Shown here one piece after another: positions 1 through 12,095 of a stretch of DNA of 64,000 nucleotides. A model generated the notes under the pieces. The model was not told the origin of the DNA and ran no database searches. It worked only from the letters and a program-made list of their open reading frames with translations. The DNA comes from Trichoplax sp. H2 (taxonomy: Eukaryota; Placozoa; Uniplacotomia; Trichoplacea). The stretch covers positions 62,001 through 126,000 of the forward strand of contig NOWV01000093.1 in assembly GCA_003344405.1 (NCBI GenBank), read 5' to 3'. The stretch's first letter is position 1. Each line of letters opens with the position of its first letter. The position numbers and the translations under genes were made by a program.

Positions 1-3000
1 CTACCTCGATTTTGGTACTTCTTCTAACGCGACCACGATGCTTTTTAGGTATACGCTTCCACGCAACTCTGCATTCACGGCCACCGAAATAATTGATCCT
101 ATGGGCAACAATACCACCTAGTGCCTCAATACGTTTTCTTTCTTTCTCAAATTCAGGCTTATGCTCTTGAGTTAAGCGGACTATTTGAAATTGGGGTAAA
201 TCAGGAGATTTTTTCGCCATTATAGCTGCAGAATCGCCAAGATGAGCTACATATATTCTGCCATCGCGTAGTATTATCGATGTTACTGTTGTACCAGCTG
301 TACTCGGTAAATCAGTATTTTTATACGGTGGCCAAGATTCTAAAATTTAATACAGAAATTATAGTACATCAGTTTTGCAGTCATTATGATATAATTCTTA
401 AATATGAAACCATATATGCAAGTGCTGTAATGAAGTAGAAATGGTACTGCAGAGGCATTTTATTAGTTGGTGATAGACTTGATCGTGTGCATACTTGTAG
501 TTGTAATAGACTACAAAATGCACAAGTTGCATAATAAAATAAAATATAATGCTGCACCTTCAGTAGCGAAATAATTTAATAGTAAACTAGAGATGTGCGT
601 GTATCATGTTCCGGACAACAAGTTATGTTCATAACCTTTGCACTCCTTACTAACTGCTGCTAGATGTGTATTTTACTGCAGTAAAATTTTTTCAACATTG
701 ACAATCCCACCCCCTCCCCTCTCTCCGAAAAGCAATATCTTTCTCGGTAAATACTAAAATAAAGCATGAAATGGTTCAGCATCAGGTAAATTCATTCAAT
801 TCAGTGGCATTAAAAATACGTACACAACACATATTACTGCAAACTGTTCATTCTCAGCTGTTCAACCTCACAGGTGTTTTAAGAAGTAAAAACTAGTCTC
901 TACATTATGGCCACAGATTTACTAAATTTCTATCGACCGAATAGCAACCGTTGCTGAGGGGTTTTATAGTAGGGCATGGACAGGAGGATTCACATCATAA
1001 AGTGTACAACCGGGTAAAATCATTATAAAAAAATAGACTATATGCGTACAAAGTAGACAACTGATTGTTATGCAAAGTATTGAAACAACAATTAATTAAT
1101 TCTTTAGGAATATTATAATTATACTATTAATTATAATGAAGTAAAGCGTCTGGACCTAATAAACTTCGAAAGGGTTTCCGTTAAGATTGAATTAGTGAAT
1201 GTTGTAACGATAAATGAAATATCATGTATATACAATTTCCTAAGATTACTCGACAACATAACACAGCATAGCCTAAAAGTGATGCTTTGATAATAACATC
1301 ATGTTCGGTCAGGGGTTACTATTACCATGGACTTCTAAATACACCATCTAGTAGTCCATGCTATTACCTATCGTTCATCTGGTCAAGGAAGCGCAAAGTA
1401 TAAATCACCCTTCAAAAGAAGAAAGCCAGTAAGCCCAGTAAAATACTATTAGCTTAAGTAGTTTACGTAGTTTACCAGGTTGTAAATGAAAATTTTACTA
1501 TTTATAGCAATAGTAGAAATCTACAGTAAAACAGGAACTTGTGAATACTGCAATGAGCGCCTTTGGAAATTGCATCTAAAATGGACGTGAGCTTATACGC
1601 TTGACCGTCTTTAGTACTCATAGTCACGTGAGCACAGAACAAGTTAGATCAAGTTTACGAATGTTTTTATTAATTAATGAACTATATATTGCGATGCAAT
1701 ATAAGACAGTGGCGGCGCAATATGTACTTAACATACTCTATAAATAAATTCTGCAGGAATGAATATGCCTGAAATGCTCGTTTGCTCATAGATTTTATCA
1801 TTCATGATCTATTCTCAAATTGAATGCCATTTATGCTTCAGTAACGATGCTGGAAACACCGTGTATTTAATGATTTCTTATTAATTAATGCCTATCTCTG
1901 TCTATGGAGCTACGATCCTCATTTCTTATTCTGTGTTTCGTGTTTTGAATGATATACGTACGTGTAAATAACAATTAAGCACATTTTTATTTACATTTGA
2001 TTATTCACTGAAAGTCCTTTGATATCAATTTTACGATGAAATTTAAATTCACGTTGGGAACGTGAAGGAAATAGATCTCTGAAGAGCCAGGATGAGCAAC
2101 AAAAGTACGTGGATGATGAAATTGCTCGGGAATGTTGTACCCTCGTATATGTAGAAAAAAAGATTGCGCCTGTGCCAGATCGTATCATGTAGTATAACGT
2201 CGGGACTGAAAGGGATTAACTGCCGACAGCTTTAAGTTATACAATAGTTCTAGCACTAAGTTCGTCTCTGGCGTTTTTTAACAATATGATTCCAAAGATT
2301 GAAAATAAAAATAATGAATAGTCTATTATCTGCCATTTATCGAGTAATGTGATTGCTAATAGATGAAATCGAAATATAAAGCAACTCTAACGGATAACTG
2401 AATGATAAAGTTTGACCGTTAAGTAATAGGATATTATTGCTCAAAGTTACCAGGATGACAGTTTAAAACTGTTTAATTTTTCTTTGAGAATCAATCCATG
2501 AAGTGATTTATGAAGCAATATATAACAGCCTTTACTTTAAGATCTTAAACAAAAATGGCTAAAATCGGTCTTGAAGCGAAGGCTTACATGATCAACTTCG
2601 AAATACCATAAAACTATACTTGCACTGAACTATGATTTACTGCAAAATTTGACCCAAATTAAAGTCATTGACATACGAATAAAGTTTAATGAATTGGTAT
2701 CGAAAGAAGTCTCCAAACTGATAGTATAACATGGTTCCTATTGAGTTCTAGCTGTTTTTATTCTGAACGTCTGTCATTTGTATAGACGCACTGAATATTT
2801 TATACAGTGCAATAATTATAATAAATAAGCAACAAAGTAAACCGTACTGACGACCGGTGTTTTAGTTCATCCTATTTCGGATAGCTACACACGGTGTTAA
2901 GCGTATCCTAATCACCTATTTTCAAATAAAAGTAGGATACTATAGAGCTAACAAACCTCTTTGCTTCCACATTGCATTTTGAGTTTCTGCAAAGCCTTTC

Positions 3001-3275
3001 CTAATTGCATCGACAACAGATGGAGGTGAAGCAGAGTGAAATCCCCGCTGCTTTTTAATAGCTTTCCATAAGTAATCTCTAGCAAAAGTAGCAGCATGGC
3101 TACCACCATGACCATCAAACACAGCGAAAAACGCTGGACCACGGAGACTCCCTTCTTTGGCGTTCTCGAATACCACCGAAGTCTTGTCTTCCATGCCTTG
3201 GCGTGCTCCTTGATTTGCTTCACCGTATACGCGAATTAAGAAGCGAGATGTTGATTTATCGGTTTCAAGCTGCAT
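1..3275 (-). CDS. PPM1D: PPM1D-like PP2C protein phosphatase, 5' part (runs off the left edge)
   Basis: Mg/Mn-dependent Ser/Thr phosphatase of the PP2C family, closest by eye to metazoan PPM1D (Wip1), which dephosphorylates stress-kinase and DNA-damage targets. Exon 1 is 2957-3275 and exon 2 is 5-339, joined by a phase-1 GT-AG intron (340-2956). Bases 1-4 read gtag on the minus strand, so exon 2 probably ends at 5. The first ATG is at 3275; the upstream TTG in frame is not used. Visible motifs are RQGMED near the N terminus, the metal-binding [16 protein letters not shown], the AMWK signature, then [16 protein letters not shown], and VRRST near the exon-2 end, in PPM1D order. The large acidic/proline insert of the human protein is absent. 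The C-terminal half of the catalytic domain lies outside the window. The 2.6-kb intron is long for this region. Family assignment is firm; PPM1D orthology is likely. Confidence 0.88.
340..2956 (-). other. Intron 1 of the PPM1D-like gene; no other gene seen
   Basis: A 2.6-kb AT-rich intron. I see no conserved coding segment in it on either strand. A short imperfect inverted repeat (atggacttctaa / tagtagtccat) lies near 1327-1361. Confidence 0.6.
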
Positions 3276-3888
3276 TATCAAAGTAATGATTATGATATTA
3301 CAATGTCTAATATCTTGGTTTCTTTCGCTATTGGTAGTAATGGATGCTCAGTTTACCGGTAAGAATAGAGCTTTATATTGCGTTGATATATTGTATACTT
3401 GTATATACCAAACATAAAAGTATGACAGTTTATGATATTTCGTTTTGTACTAGCGTTGATTATAATTACTGCAGAAGATGATGTGCTGCAATGCACAAGC
3501 ACAAATGATAGCAATCGACTTGTAATATACAAGAGATAATCTTGAATTGACGCCTTTCACGTTTTAGAATAACTGCGAGTACGCGTATCTTGATTTAACG
3601 AGAATAGATGGGCAATGAAAGCAGAATTCGTCTATCGGTTAATCTCCATAACATCCATGTTATAAGTTATTGAATAAACTGTAATGCTGTACAGTAGTAT
3701 CATGATCTAAGTATCTTTTTGGGGGCTTGTTGTACCACCACAGAATACTGATTACATATTATTATTAAGTAATTTAGCCATGATTTTTCCTTGAATGTCT
3801 TTATTACTGTGACCAGAAAATCGATGGTGTTGAATAGCTAATTTGGTATGATAAAGTACAGCGCAAAAAACCAAAGTCTTTATAACAT

Positions 3889-4071
3889 ATGGCAGTCTGT
3901 AATCAATTGATGATGCCTACAGCCACTTTATTTCAAGCTTACCAATATAATTACAAAACAGTTACTAATGACGAGATAATTATTTGTAAGTTTACTGCAG
4001 GAGTAGTAGGTACTCTAATAGCTGTTATTTTTTTTTTACTGGACGCTTACTCATTAATTATTGTCAATTGA
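3889..4071 (+). CDS. Possible small membrane protein, 60 residues
   Basis: An uninterrupted ATG-to-TGA frame between the PPM1D-like gene (opposite strand) and C1D. The N-terminal half is polar. The C-terminal half holds one strongly hydrophobic stretch (GVVGTLIAVIFFLLDAY) that would make a single transmembrane helix. I recognise no family. In DNA this AT-rich, a 60-codon frame can arise by chance and T-rich DNA readily encodes hydrophobic residues, so this is only a candidate. Confidence 0.2.
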   Translation: MAVCNQLMMPTATLFQAYQYNYKTVTNDEIIICKFTAGVVGTLIAVIFFLLDAYSLIIVN

Positions 4072-4849
4072 ATTACTTAGCACGTCAACATGACTGTATA
4101 AGGTTACAGTCTGCACATGAATCAAAGCTGTAAGACGTTTTCAATTTTGGAAGTATCTCTTGACGTGATTGCAATGTTCACAATTTGATGTACTTTTAAT
4201 CTATTATTACTATTATGGTATTTTGGACAATGGATGAGTTTTGATACTCTCTCTCTCGATGCTTTTACTTGAAATTTCTTTTAACGGCGATTTTCATCAG
4301 GTAGTCTTTACCAAGGCAAATTTGATTTTCAGCCAAGCAGGAAGTGATTAAGTCGTTTTTAGAATACTATCCAACCTGGATTACATTGGATGTACTGTAT
4401 TTAGTCCCGTTGTTTTACCAAGGACACCTTGCACAAGAGGAAAAATAATTTGGACGTGTTTATATTCGATGGCTTGACTGTTTATATAGGCATGAGTACA
4501 ATGCAGTGCCATAGTCACAAGTCCTGTACTGTACAATACAGTACGGTATAGGACAGGATAGTTGTCGCATACAGTCTATAGTACAACGACCAAGACCGAA
4601 CACCACTCGATCCCCACTTCCAATACTCTACTGTAGCAATTGTGACTCATGCAAGTCGAGGAGTCGTATTGTCCTGTTTAAACATGTTCAATGTTTACTG
4701 TTGTCTGTCGCTGTGCCTGTGCTGGCTGGACTGCAGTTCATGATGCACAGTTTTACTGTAGTGATGCAGTCATATTGTACACCACAATAAGTTATTGCTG
4801 CTAAAGTACTACCATCGTCATTTCATGACCGATTTCTCGATACTGCCAT

Positions 4850-4899
4850 CAGGGACTTCTAAGACTAGTATTACTATACGTAGTCTTTAGAAGTCTCTG
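4850..4899. repeat. Fold-back hairpin with CAGGGACTTCT end
   Basis: The left arm CAGGGACTTCTAAGACTA is followed after a short AT loop by its near-perfect reverse complement, TAGTCTTTAGAAGTCTCTG. The same arm sequence starts two other hairpins in this window (5658 and 48204). The structure suggests a tiny non-autonomous mobile element or a transcribed hairpin. Confidence 0.75.
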
Positions 4900-5029
4900 C
4901 TGCCATACTGTACACCAGACCTCTGCAAATGAAAGTTTAAAGTAAGCCCAGGTAAGCCTAAAAGTTCAAAGTAAGCTTAAGCCCCAGTGACAGCAAATTT
5001 CAGCCAGCCTAATGCATAGGTCTGCTGAG

Positions 5030-5165
5030 TGTACAGTACACACTGCACTCAGTGTACTGTACACTGTACACTGTAACCTACAGTACTGTACAAGAATCGA
5101 CTAGCAGTTCAGTACAGTACCGTACAGTATCAACTACTGTACTGTACTGTACAGTGTACAGTACA
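5030..5165. repeat. GTAC / CAGTAC self-complementary repeat tract
   Basis: Runs of tgtac, cagtac and tactgtac, palindromic at the GTAC core, packed over about 130 bases. Similar runs recur at about 4530, 11570, 12950, 14560, 32725, 33355, 34310 and 44615. The tract sits just upstream of the C1D start. Confidence 0.7.
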
Positions 5166-5381
5166 TGGGAGATTGCCAGAGAACGCAGATTACCGCCTGG
5201 GTCTGGAAGGCTTACTGTACTGGACGCACGTAACGTTTCAAGGTGAGCTCTTGCTAGGTTGTGTTGCATGGAGTGAACACGAGTTGCATGACTTGCATCT
5301 CAACGAATATTGAATGACTCAAGCTTTGATGTGACACAACCGAAACCTCGACAGAATTACGTATCTACGCTAGGAAACATC

Positions 5382-7491
5382 ATGGCAATTAATTTAAACG
5401 ATGAAGTTTTACCACCCGAGCTAATAAATTCAGTACAAGAGTTGAATTCTTCCATTGACAAAGTTGACAAAATCTTGGATCAAATTATTACCAACCAATT
5501 TGCTGATAATATTGATAAGGTAGGTTGGTATATAAACATTGAACACTTGTGGTGGACATCCAAGTACAGTACAGCATGATATGATGCTGCCTTCTACAAT
5601 TTAAAATGAATGAATGAATGAAGAAGATTTATGTAGAGTGGTTGTCCATGGCTGATGCAGGGACTTGTCAAAAGTCCCTGACTGATGTTCATGGCAAATC
5701 ATGGCATGGTACAATCAGTCCAATTTTACTTCTCTATCATTCCGTATTTTCGTCAATACTCCATGCATACCTACTAGACTGACCTGAATCTTTACACCGC
5801 ATTAGTGCTAAACACTAATATTCATATACTGTACCGTACGCTTATTAGAAAGAATCTGTGCTGATTGTCAAACTTCACTATTTGTAATTGTCACCTGCAC
5901 GAAATGGATCATTTATTCGTATGTGAATAATGAATGATCAACATCAATTAACCTTCAACCTTGATTTCGTTTTCTTTAGCTCGAACTATTGGATCAGGCG
6001 AAAGCTTACTTGGTGGTAACTTATGCCATGAATTCACTTTATTGGAGTACGTAAAGTAGTGAACGACATGATAAAGCAATAAAAACATCGCTTAATTTTA
6101 ACGCCCACTGTTTCTCTGCACTTTGCATAGACTAAAGTTTCTACTGTACATACGAATACACGCGTATTTTACTGGCATAACCTAATACAGCTGACCTTAA
6201 ATCGTGAATAATTATAATTATTTCCAATACACTCAAATTCGTGTGATTCATTATATAAGTAATCTATGATATGGTAGATAGCCATTCTGATTGATACATT
6301 ACACTCACATTAGAATGAGTGTATTGATACTACAGTATCTTGGTATTAAATAGCATCTTGATAAAAGATAATGCGTAACGGCAACGTTTTCACTTGAATA
6401 TTTTATATTGATCAATATAGTCTTAATCTCTTTTATTAGTGTACTTGAATACCCAAGGCATTTCACCCAAGGATCATCCTGTCAAACAGGAACTTGTAAG
6501 TTTATGATACTTACTACGCTATAATCAGTTACCTTATATTGTTGTACATGCTTGAATATAATTAATAAGAGTAAAATGAAATTGGTTACGTTTCTAAATC
6601 ACAATATTCTCCTACCAATTTTGTTTCGATAGTTTAATACTATATTTCGAAATAAAGGCTGAATATTTAATAATAGGAAGTATTATGTTGTCGCTAGGAT
6701 CGAATACGAACATACATGAATAAAGTACAGGCTCTCTACGACAAAAGAAAGGGTACTCAGACACTTCCTTTGATGATATTTATTTTCCATTAGCAATGAA
6801 CGTAATTTCACTCTTACTAATCTTTTGTGAATGTACGGTAAAAATACTGGCAATTAATGTTCATTATGTAACATACTACAGTGATAAAATTATGGCTGCT
6901 TGAAATGCATATTAATTTTAGCTATTCCACTCTGTATTCTATATGAAACTTAAGTATTAATAGTACAGTATTGCAAGTAACATAACTTTTACTGAATAGA
7001 TTAACCAAGCCTTTGTAAAGTTAAGAATGACCAAAAGTAGCGTTTAAGCATTATTACATGTACATATGTGAATGGATTCTGAAATTAATTTTAGCGAAAA
7101 ATCGTTATGCTCTTTTAGCAATGAAAGTAGATAAAAAAGCTGCAGGTCTAATTATAAAAAGTGCACTAAAACAGCCGATTAAAAAGGATGAAGGTAAGTG
7201 ATATACGTCACTAAATAGATACGACGTAATAGATTCTAATGAAAAAATGAACGTCTACAGAAAGTACGCGTATGATATTACTGTTCTGTAATAGTCATTT
7301 AGGAAGGACGTACAGTATATTAAATTGATCATTTTGTCCAATACGTAGTGAATATGTTGTAAATATTAATTGAATGCAATTCATCACTTAAAATTTTCGA
7401 AGCAGATAATACCAAATCTTCTCGTAAACTTGAAAAAGTACGCAAGGCGGCGGCAAACAAGAAAAGGAAGATCGATCATTCCACATCATAG
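5382..7491 (+). CDS. C1D: C1D nuclear exosome cofactor
   Basis: Nuclear nucleic-acid-binding cofactor of the RNA exosome (yeast Rrp47 family, Sas10/Utp3/C1D domain); in mammals also linked to DNA-PK. Six exons: 5382-5519, 5980-6046, 6440-6495, 6698-6752, 7119-7193, 7406-7491; phases agree and sum to 158 codons plus stop (human protein 141). Matching blocks in order: LDQAKAYLVVTYAMNSLYW, YLNTQGISPKDHPVKQEL, DRIRTYMNK, DKKAAGLIIKSALK, and a basic tail with KKRK that could be a nuclear signal. The start is the first ATG in the first exon; the frame is open upstream but offers only a TTG. Exon 5 has two candidate acceptors in the same phase; the one at 7119 gives the ungapped family alignment. 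An AATAAA signal lies at 7540. Transcribed towards EIF5 (convergent). Confidence 0.93.
5658..5680. repeat. Short perfect hairpin CAGGGACTT...AAGTCCCTG inside C1D intron 1
   Basis: A 10-base arm (CAGGGACTTG-like) meets its reverse complement across about 4 bases. It shares its terminal CAGGGACTT with the hairpins at 4850 and 48204. Confidence 0.7.
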
Positions 7492-7539
7492 AAATAACTG
7501 GTTCTGTTCTACTTTCAATCTAAACTAGCTTCACTAGTC

Positions 7540-7545
7540 AATAAA
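7540..7545 (+). terminator. AATAAA polyadenylation signal of C1D
   Basis: A canonical AATAAA lies 49 bases past the C1D stop codon on the coding strand. Confidence 0.55.
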
Positions 7546-8222
7546 ATATAAGTATGTGTATCTGAATTCTACTACATTGTATACCTTTCATTCACACATT
7601 ACTTATTGCGAATTCTATTAGATGTAAAATCCTCTAAACACGTACTAGGTTAATATTTTTATTTAAAACTAACTTACAACAGATTCAGCACTCTATGCAT
7701 TGGTACAAAATTCGATGATTTTTATGGTACAGATGCATTAATCAAGAATTATTATTATACTGCTGAAATTGCAATATATTTGGCGATAATAGTTTTTAAT
7801 GAAATTCGTAGTTTGCATCTGTTTCGTTGCAATACTGCAATTACTGTGTATTGATTAATTATCATATTACTACTATGCATGCTGTTACAAATAGAGACCA
7901 TTTCTGCGTAGTCGATTATAATCATCGTAGATGAGTAATATACACAGTTAACTTAGAAGGTAAAGCTCCTTAGTAGGTTGTTACTGTATAACATTCAAAG
8001 CAACATCACAAAATATAAACATTTCCCGATTTTCAAATTTATGACTGCATTTGTTTAATTAAGCTGGATTTTATTAAGTCTATCCAAGCATATCAAAATT
8101 TTTGTCACCTTAACAGCTAGCATTGAGAATAGTTGAAAAAGTATGTGAATGGTTTCGAAATCAATAAAATGTATTGATAAAGACATACAAGTATTGCTGT
8201 AAAATCTTAAACTGATATTTAC

Positions 8223-8327
8223 CTTTACATCTAGAAATAAAATGCCTGCGACACAATAGTATTGGTGTTGCGCTGGGTAGTAGTATGCCCACAGCAATTC
8301 GTCATTGTTTGTATCTCGTAACAGCAT
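8223..8327 (-). CDS. Possible short exon, unrecognised
   Basis: An ATG-led open frame of 35 codons, tyrosine-rich (AYYYPAQHQYY), ending at a good donor (AAG|gtaaat). A possible acceptor (gatctcag) lies just upstream. It sits 3' of EIF5 on the same strand. I found no partner exon and recognise no family; it may be chance. Confidence 0.15.
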
Positions 8328-8576
8328 TATAACGAACTGAGATCTTCTAACATCAACACTAATAAGGCATCATTATTGGAAGGTATTAAAGGATCAGTAA
8401 GTTTACGCTAAAAGTTAGCATAATGAGTGATTATATTTGCCTGCTTTACAACTTTCATAGAGAATTTCTTAATATTAATCATAGTTTATAAGGATACCAA
8501 TTACATTATAGGATTGTTGATGCTAATACAGTTATTTTCAATTATTTCACTTAGATACATACTGTACGGAACTTAA

Positions 8577-10706
8577 TTAAATATTGTCGATATCAATATC
8601 ATTGTCGTCTTCCTCTACTTTCTTCTCTTCCGGTACCTCATTGCTATAAACAATATCGTCCTCTTCCTCTGCAGATTCTTCTTCTGCTTCCTTTAACCAC
8701 TTAATGAAAGGTTCCGCTTTTTGGCGTATTTCAGCACCAACCTCTTTGCTTATGTATTTCTTTGAAAGCTGTTATTAAATTAAAGCAAAAGTTATCTTAT
8801 TCGTTCCAATAAGGTATACTATAATTTCTCCCAATTACTTAGACGACAGTACAGACTGTACGATTCTAACCTTGGTGTACCAATGCAATAAGCTTTCCTC
8901 TTCTACATAGTCTTGATCGTACAACGTATGCAAAATTTGAGTCACCTTAGACATGAGCTCTTGAGGGTAAGACTTTCCAACCAATATTTCGAAGCCGTTC
9001 ATTAAGTATCTTTGACATTTCTTAGCGTACTTGCGATCACCAACAAACTAGATAATACAATAATTTTCTTAAAATGCGAAATGCAAGGATAACATGCAAG
9101 CTATTATGCTATCAGTATCTATCGATAACATACACGTTATTCTATGTTATCAATATCTATCGCATTTACGTAGTAAATACATTATAAAGGTTTACGAAAA
9201 CGAACCCGTACGAATAGCTGCCGATAGAGCTTTATTTGAGATATAAAATCGGCGTTAAATAAGAGTTCGCAGAGGATTAAAGTAGCCTTTTCAGGAACAT
9301 CTAATCTTTCAGCTTCTGCGAATACGTTATTTTCTTTTCCAATAATCTTATTCTCTTTCTTCAATTTCTGTCATTAACACACATTTTAGCATCTCAAACA
9401 ATTCTATTCTATTATAATCAGCACTACGTACACCATACACAGAATAGAGCAGTTCATGAGAAAATAGTAAACATACCTCAGCATATGTATAAAAAATGTC
9501 TAATCGCTCCTTCTCTGATCGCTCTAAATCGTCGCTTAAAGTCAGGCCCTTGGCAGCGGCTGATAAATTTTCCATCCTTTCCTTAACTGCAGCCTCAGAT
9601 GTATCAGCACTCCAGTCATCACGGTCTGAATGCTACAAGAATAATATGTTTATAATACAGTAACCTCCATAATATAGTAAAATTAATATCATCGATGTTA
9701 GCTATAGATTCATTGCTATACACACATACCCCATTAACAGACGTATTAATCGAGACATTGACAGGTGCATTATCAATCGAAGTGGTTCCTGCTGAAGTCT
9801 TACTAGCAGCTTTCTTCTCATTGCGCCCCTTTTTCCCTTTCCCTCTGCAATTAATAATGATTCAGTTTAGAATGTGATCTAGCATAACTATTAACTGGAT
9901 CAATATTAGAATTAATATTCAGACTTTTTGGTAGATTCCGAATTTGGCGGGTACTTTAATATAAAAGTAGACAGTTTATGTCGTAGATCGATCAGGCCAT
10001 GATAGCCACATGCAAGACAAGATGTCTTGATCTTCTCCTTTCTTGAATCGACTGACTGTAAAAACAGTAATTACTCTGAGAATATAGCGGACATAAATAC
10101 AAACTGAGGTAACGACTACCATTGAACACTTACCAAATCAGTTTCAGGATTTTCACATTCTGGACATAGAACAAACTTCTTAATAAAGCCGTCTAGTATT
10201 TCCTGCAATTTCGACCCATCGTGAGATCCATTGACGATATAGCGATCATTTTTACTATCTAATTGAGTTTGAGCTCCAAGTTCACAACCAAAATACTTCG
10301 TGGGATCTAATTCGTGTTTCATTCAATTGGCAAGAGCTTATAAGTACTTGATAACACTTTATCCTTTAAATTCATAAACAACACAGTATAGGAAAATAAA
10401 ATTTGAATAGCTTTACATGATGGAGGCCTTTGCAATGATTTAGCAATTTCAGTCATATTAACTATGACAGTTTTAATTCCATTGCCTTTGCCTTCAACCT
10501 AGGTGTAAAATGACGATAGTAAACTTTACGTACAAATACATGATCAAGTTACATCACTAGAATATGAAATTCAAATTCTATAAATAGGCTTCACTAACAC
10601 AGACTCAATGTCATTCGCCATTACTGTTTTTTACCTTAGCTATGATGCGAGGCATTTTATACCGATAGTATGGATCGTTATTGGCGCGATTGATATTGAT
10701 AGACAT
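8577..10706 (-). CDS. EIF5: Translation initiation factor eIF5
   Basis: GTPase-activating protein for eIF2 in the scanning 43S/48S complex; cytosolic. Nine exons in transcript order: 10635-10706, 10417-10498, 10134-10306, 9925-10055, 9730-9844, 9477-9632, 9212-9367, 8871-9047, 8577-8768. All phases agree and give 417 residues (human 431). The N-terminal GAP domain keeps Arg15 (YYRYKMPR), the known arginine finger. The zinc finger follows: [33 protein letters not shown]. Then come a basic low-complexity linker, [17 protein letters not shown], and the C-terminal W2 (HEAT) domain with [14 protein letters not shown] and an acidic tail ending DNDIDIDNI. The exon-4 donor (gtctga) is weak but is the only one that keeps the frame; the exon-7 end is the least certain. 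A very well conserved single-copy gene. Confidence 0.96.
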
Positions 10707-12095
10707 TTTTGAAAATTTTCTAAATTTTCGTAATAGGTGGCACCGTTATGATTGGTATTAATGGTAATTTCCGATGGGATAACTGATAACTCATTAAAAT
10801 ACATATGCTCATTAAGGTGAACAGGAGTATTATTTTCCTTTCTGGCGTTTTCCGCGTAGGCTGTTAAAAAAAAAGGATACAAAACAATTAGGCGTTAGTA
10901 AACAGCATTCCGCATCACTTTAGCGCTGTACTTCTACGCAAAGCGACGTTCATCACTCAAAAAGGTAATAACATTAAGATTACTAGTCAATCAAATCATC
11001 CATCATTTTCAAGCGATGTTGAGAAAGAGGTACTGTAAACTATCGTCATTTAAGCACTGTATCAGATCATAAAAACATTTACCAATACCTACTAAATATC
11101 AAGTGCCTAGGCTACTACTGTACATCAAAAGATAAGACAACTCTCATTCAATACCACCCTTAAGTAATACAGTAAATCACAACTTTAAATTTCGAATCGA
11201 TGGGATATTCCTATAGACTTGTCAACCAAACTGATGAAACGAAATTGAATTTACTCCACGGACATATGTTATGCACAATTTCATTACTGTCAATAAAGCA
11301 ACGTAGCTCTAGTTTGTGCTCATCAGTCTACAGTACCATTCCTAATATAGGTTAGCTTCCCTCGCTGTTTTAATTAAAATTGATTAGCTAGTAAGTGATA
11401 TGAATAAAAAGTGTCGCAATACAGTAGTTAGCTTATCGCATCAATGGGATTCTACCCGTAATGGCTAGAGAAACTAACAGCAATTTAATTACAGTCGCTA
11501 AGCAATAATTGTTTACGACTGATCCACGTGAACAGCCAAATGTATGGCAGATATAGCACTTTGCCCTAGCAGTACAGTACCGTTCGTACAGTACTGAGAA
11601 AGAGTACAGCAACCAATACAGTACAGTATTGTATTCCTTACTGTTGAGTAGTGTATAGTATATTGTATCTATGATATGTAGAGTAAATCACTATACGGCA
11701 AAAATCGCGTGTTTCCGATAGAGAATTATGGTACGTAGCTGCTCTTTGGCATTAGAATTACCCGGGATTTCGTGTAAAGTAGCATAAAAATCCTGCTAAG
11801 CAAGGAATGCGACAGAAATTAAGAGCAAACTTAAACCCAGTCTCATTTTACCACCATGAAAATGAAAATAATCAGTAGACAATTATAAGTTTAATGTGTT
11901 GCTTATTCTCTAGTTACTGGCATGATTAAAAACTGTTTAACTGTATTGATTTCAAGCACGGATTGTCGATACATAAAGCTTGAAAGCGACTGATTTTATT
12001 CCATTTTGAAGTCCTTGGTGTTAGCATAATCATCAAATTTCGACTCTATTATTACAGTACAGGAACACATGATCATGCTTTGTGGAAAGATACCA
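10707..12095. other. Upstream DNA of EIF5, no gene seen
   Basis: Should contain the EIF5 promoter. There is a GTAC-rich patch at about 11571-11635. No coding segment supported. Confidence 0.5.

Larger units (their letters stand above)
3276..5381. other. Intergenic DNA between divergent PPM1D-like and C1D genes; GTAC repeats and a hairpin
   Basis: About 2.1 kb between the two start codons, so it should hold both promoters. It includes a fold-back hairpin (4850-4899) and dense GTAC/CAGTAC runs at about 4525-4560 and 5030-5165. No further gene except the small ORF at 3889. Confidence 0.6.
7492..8576. other. Intergenic DNA between convergent C1D and EIF5
   Basis: About 1.1 kb holding the two 3' ends. 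Apart from the possible exon at 8223-8327 I see nothing. Confidence 0.5.

Noticed and set aside
7088-7118. Upstream acceptor for C1D exon 5 (ttttag|CGAAAA)
   Set aside because: Same phase as the acceptor at 7119 but inserts extra residues; the downstream choice aligns with the human protein without a gap.
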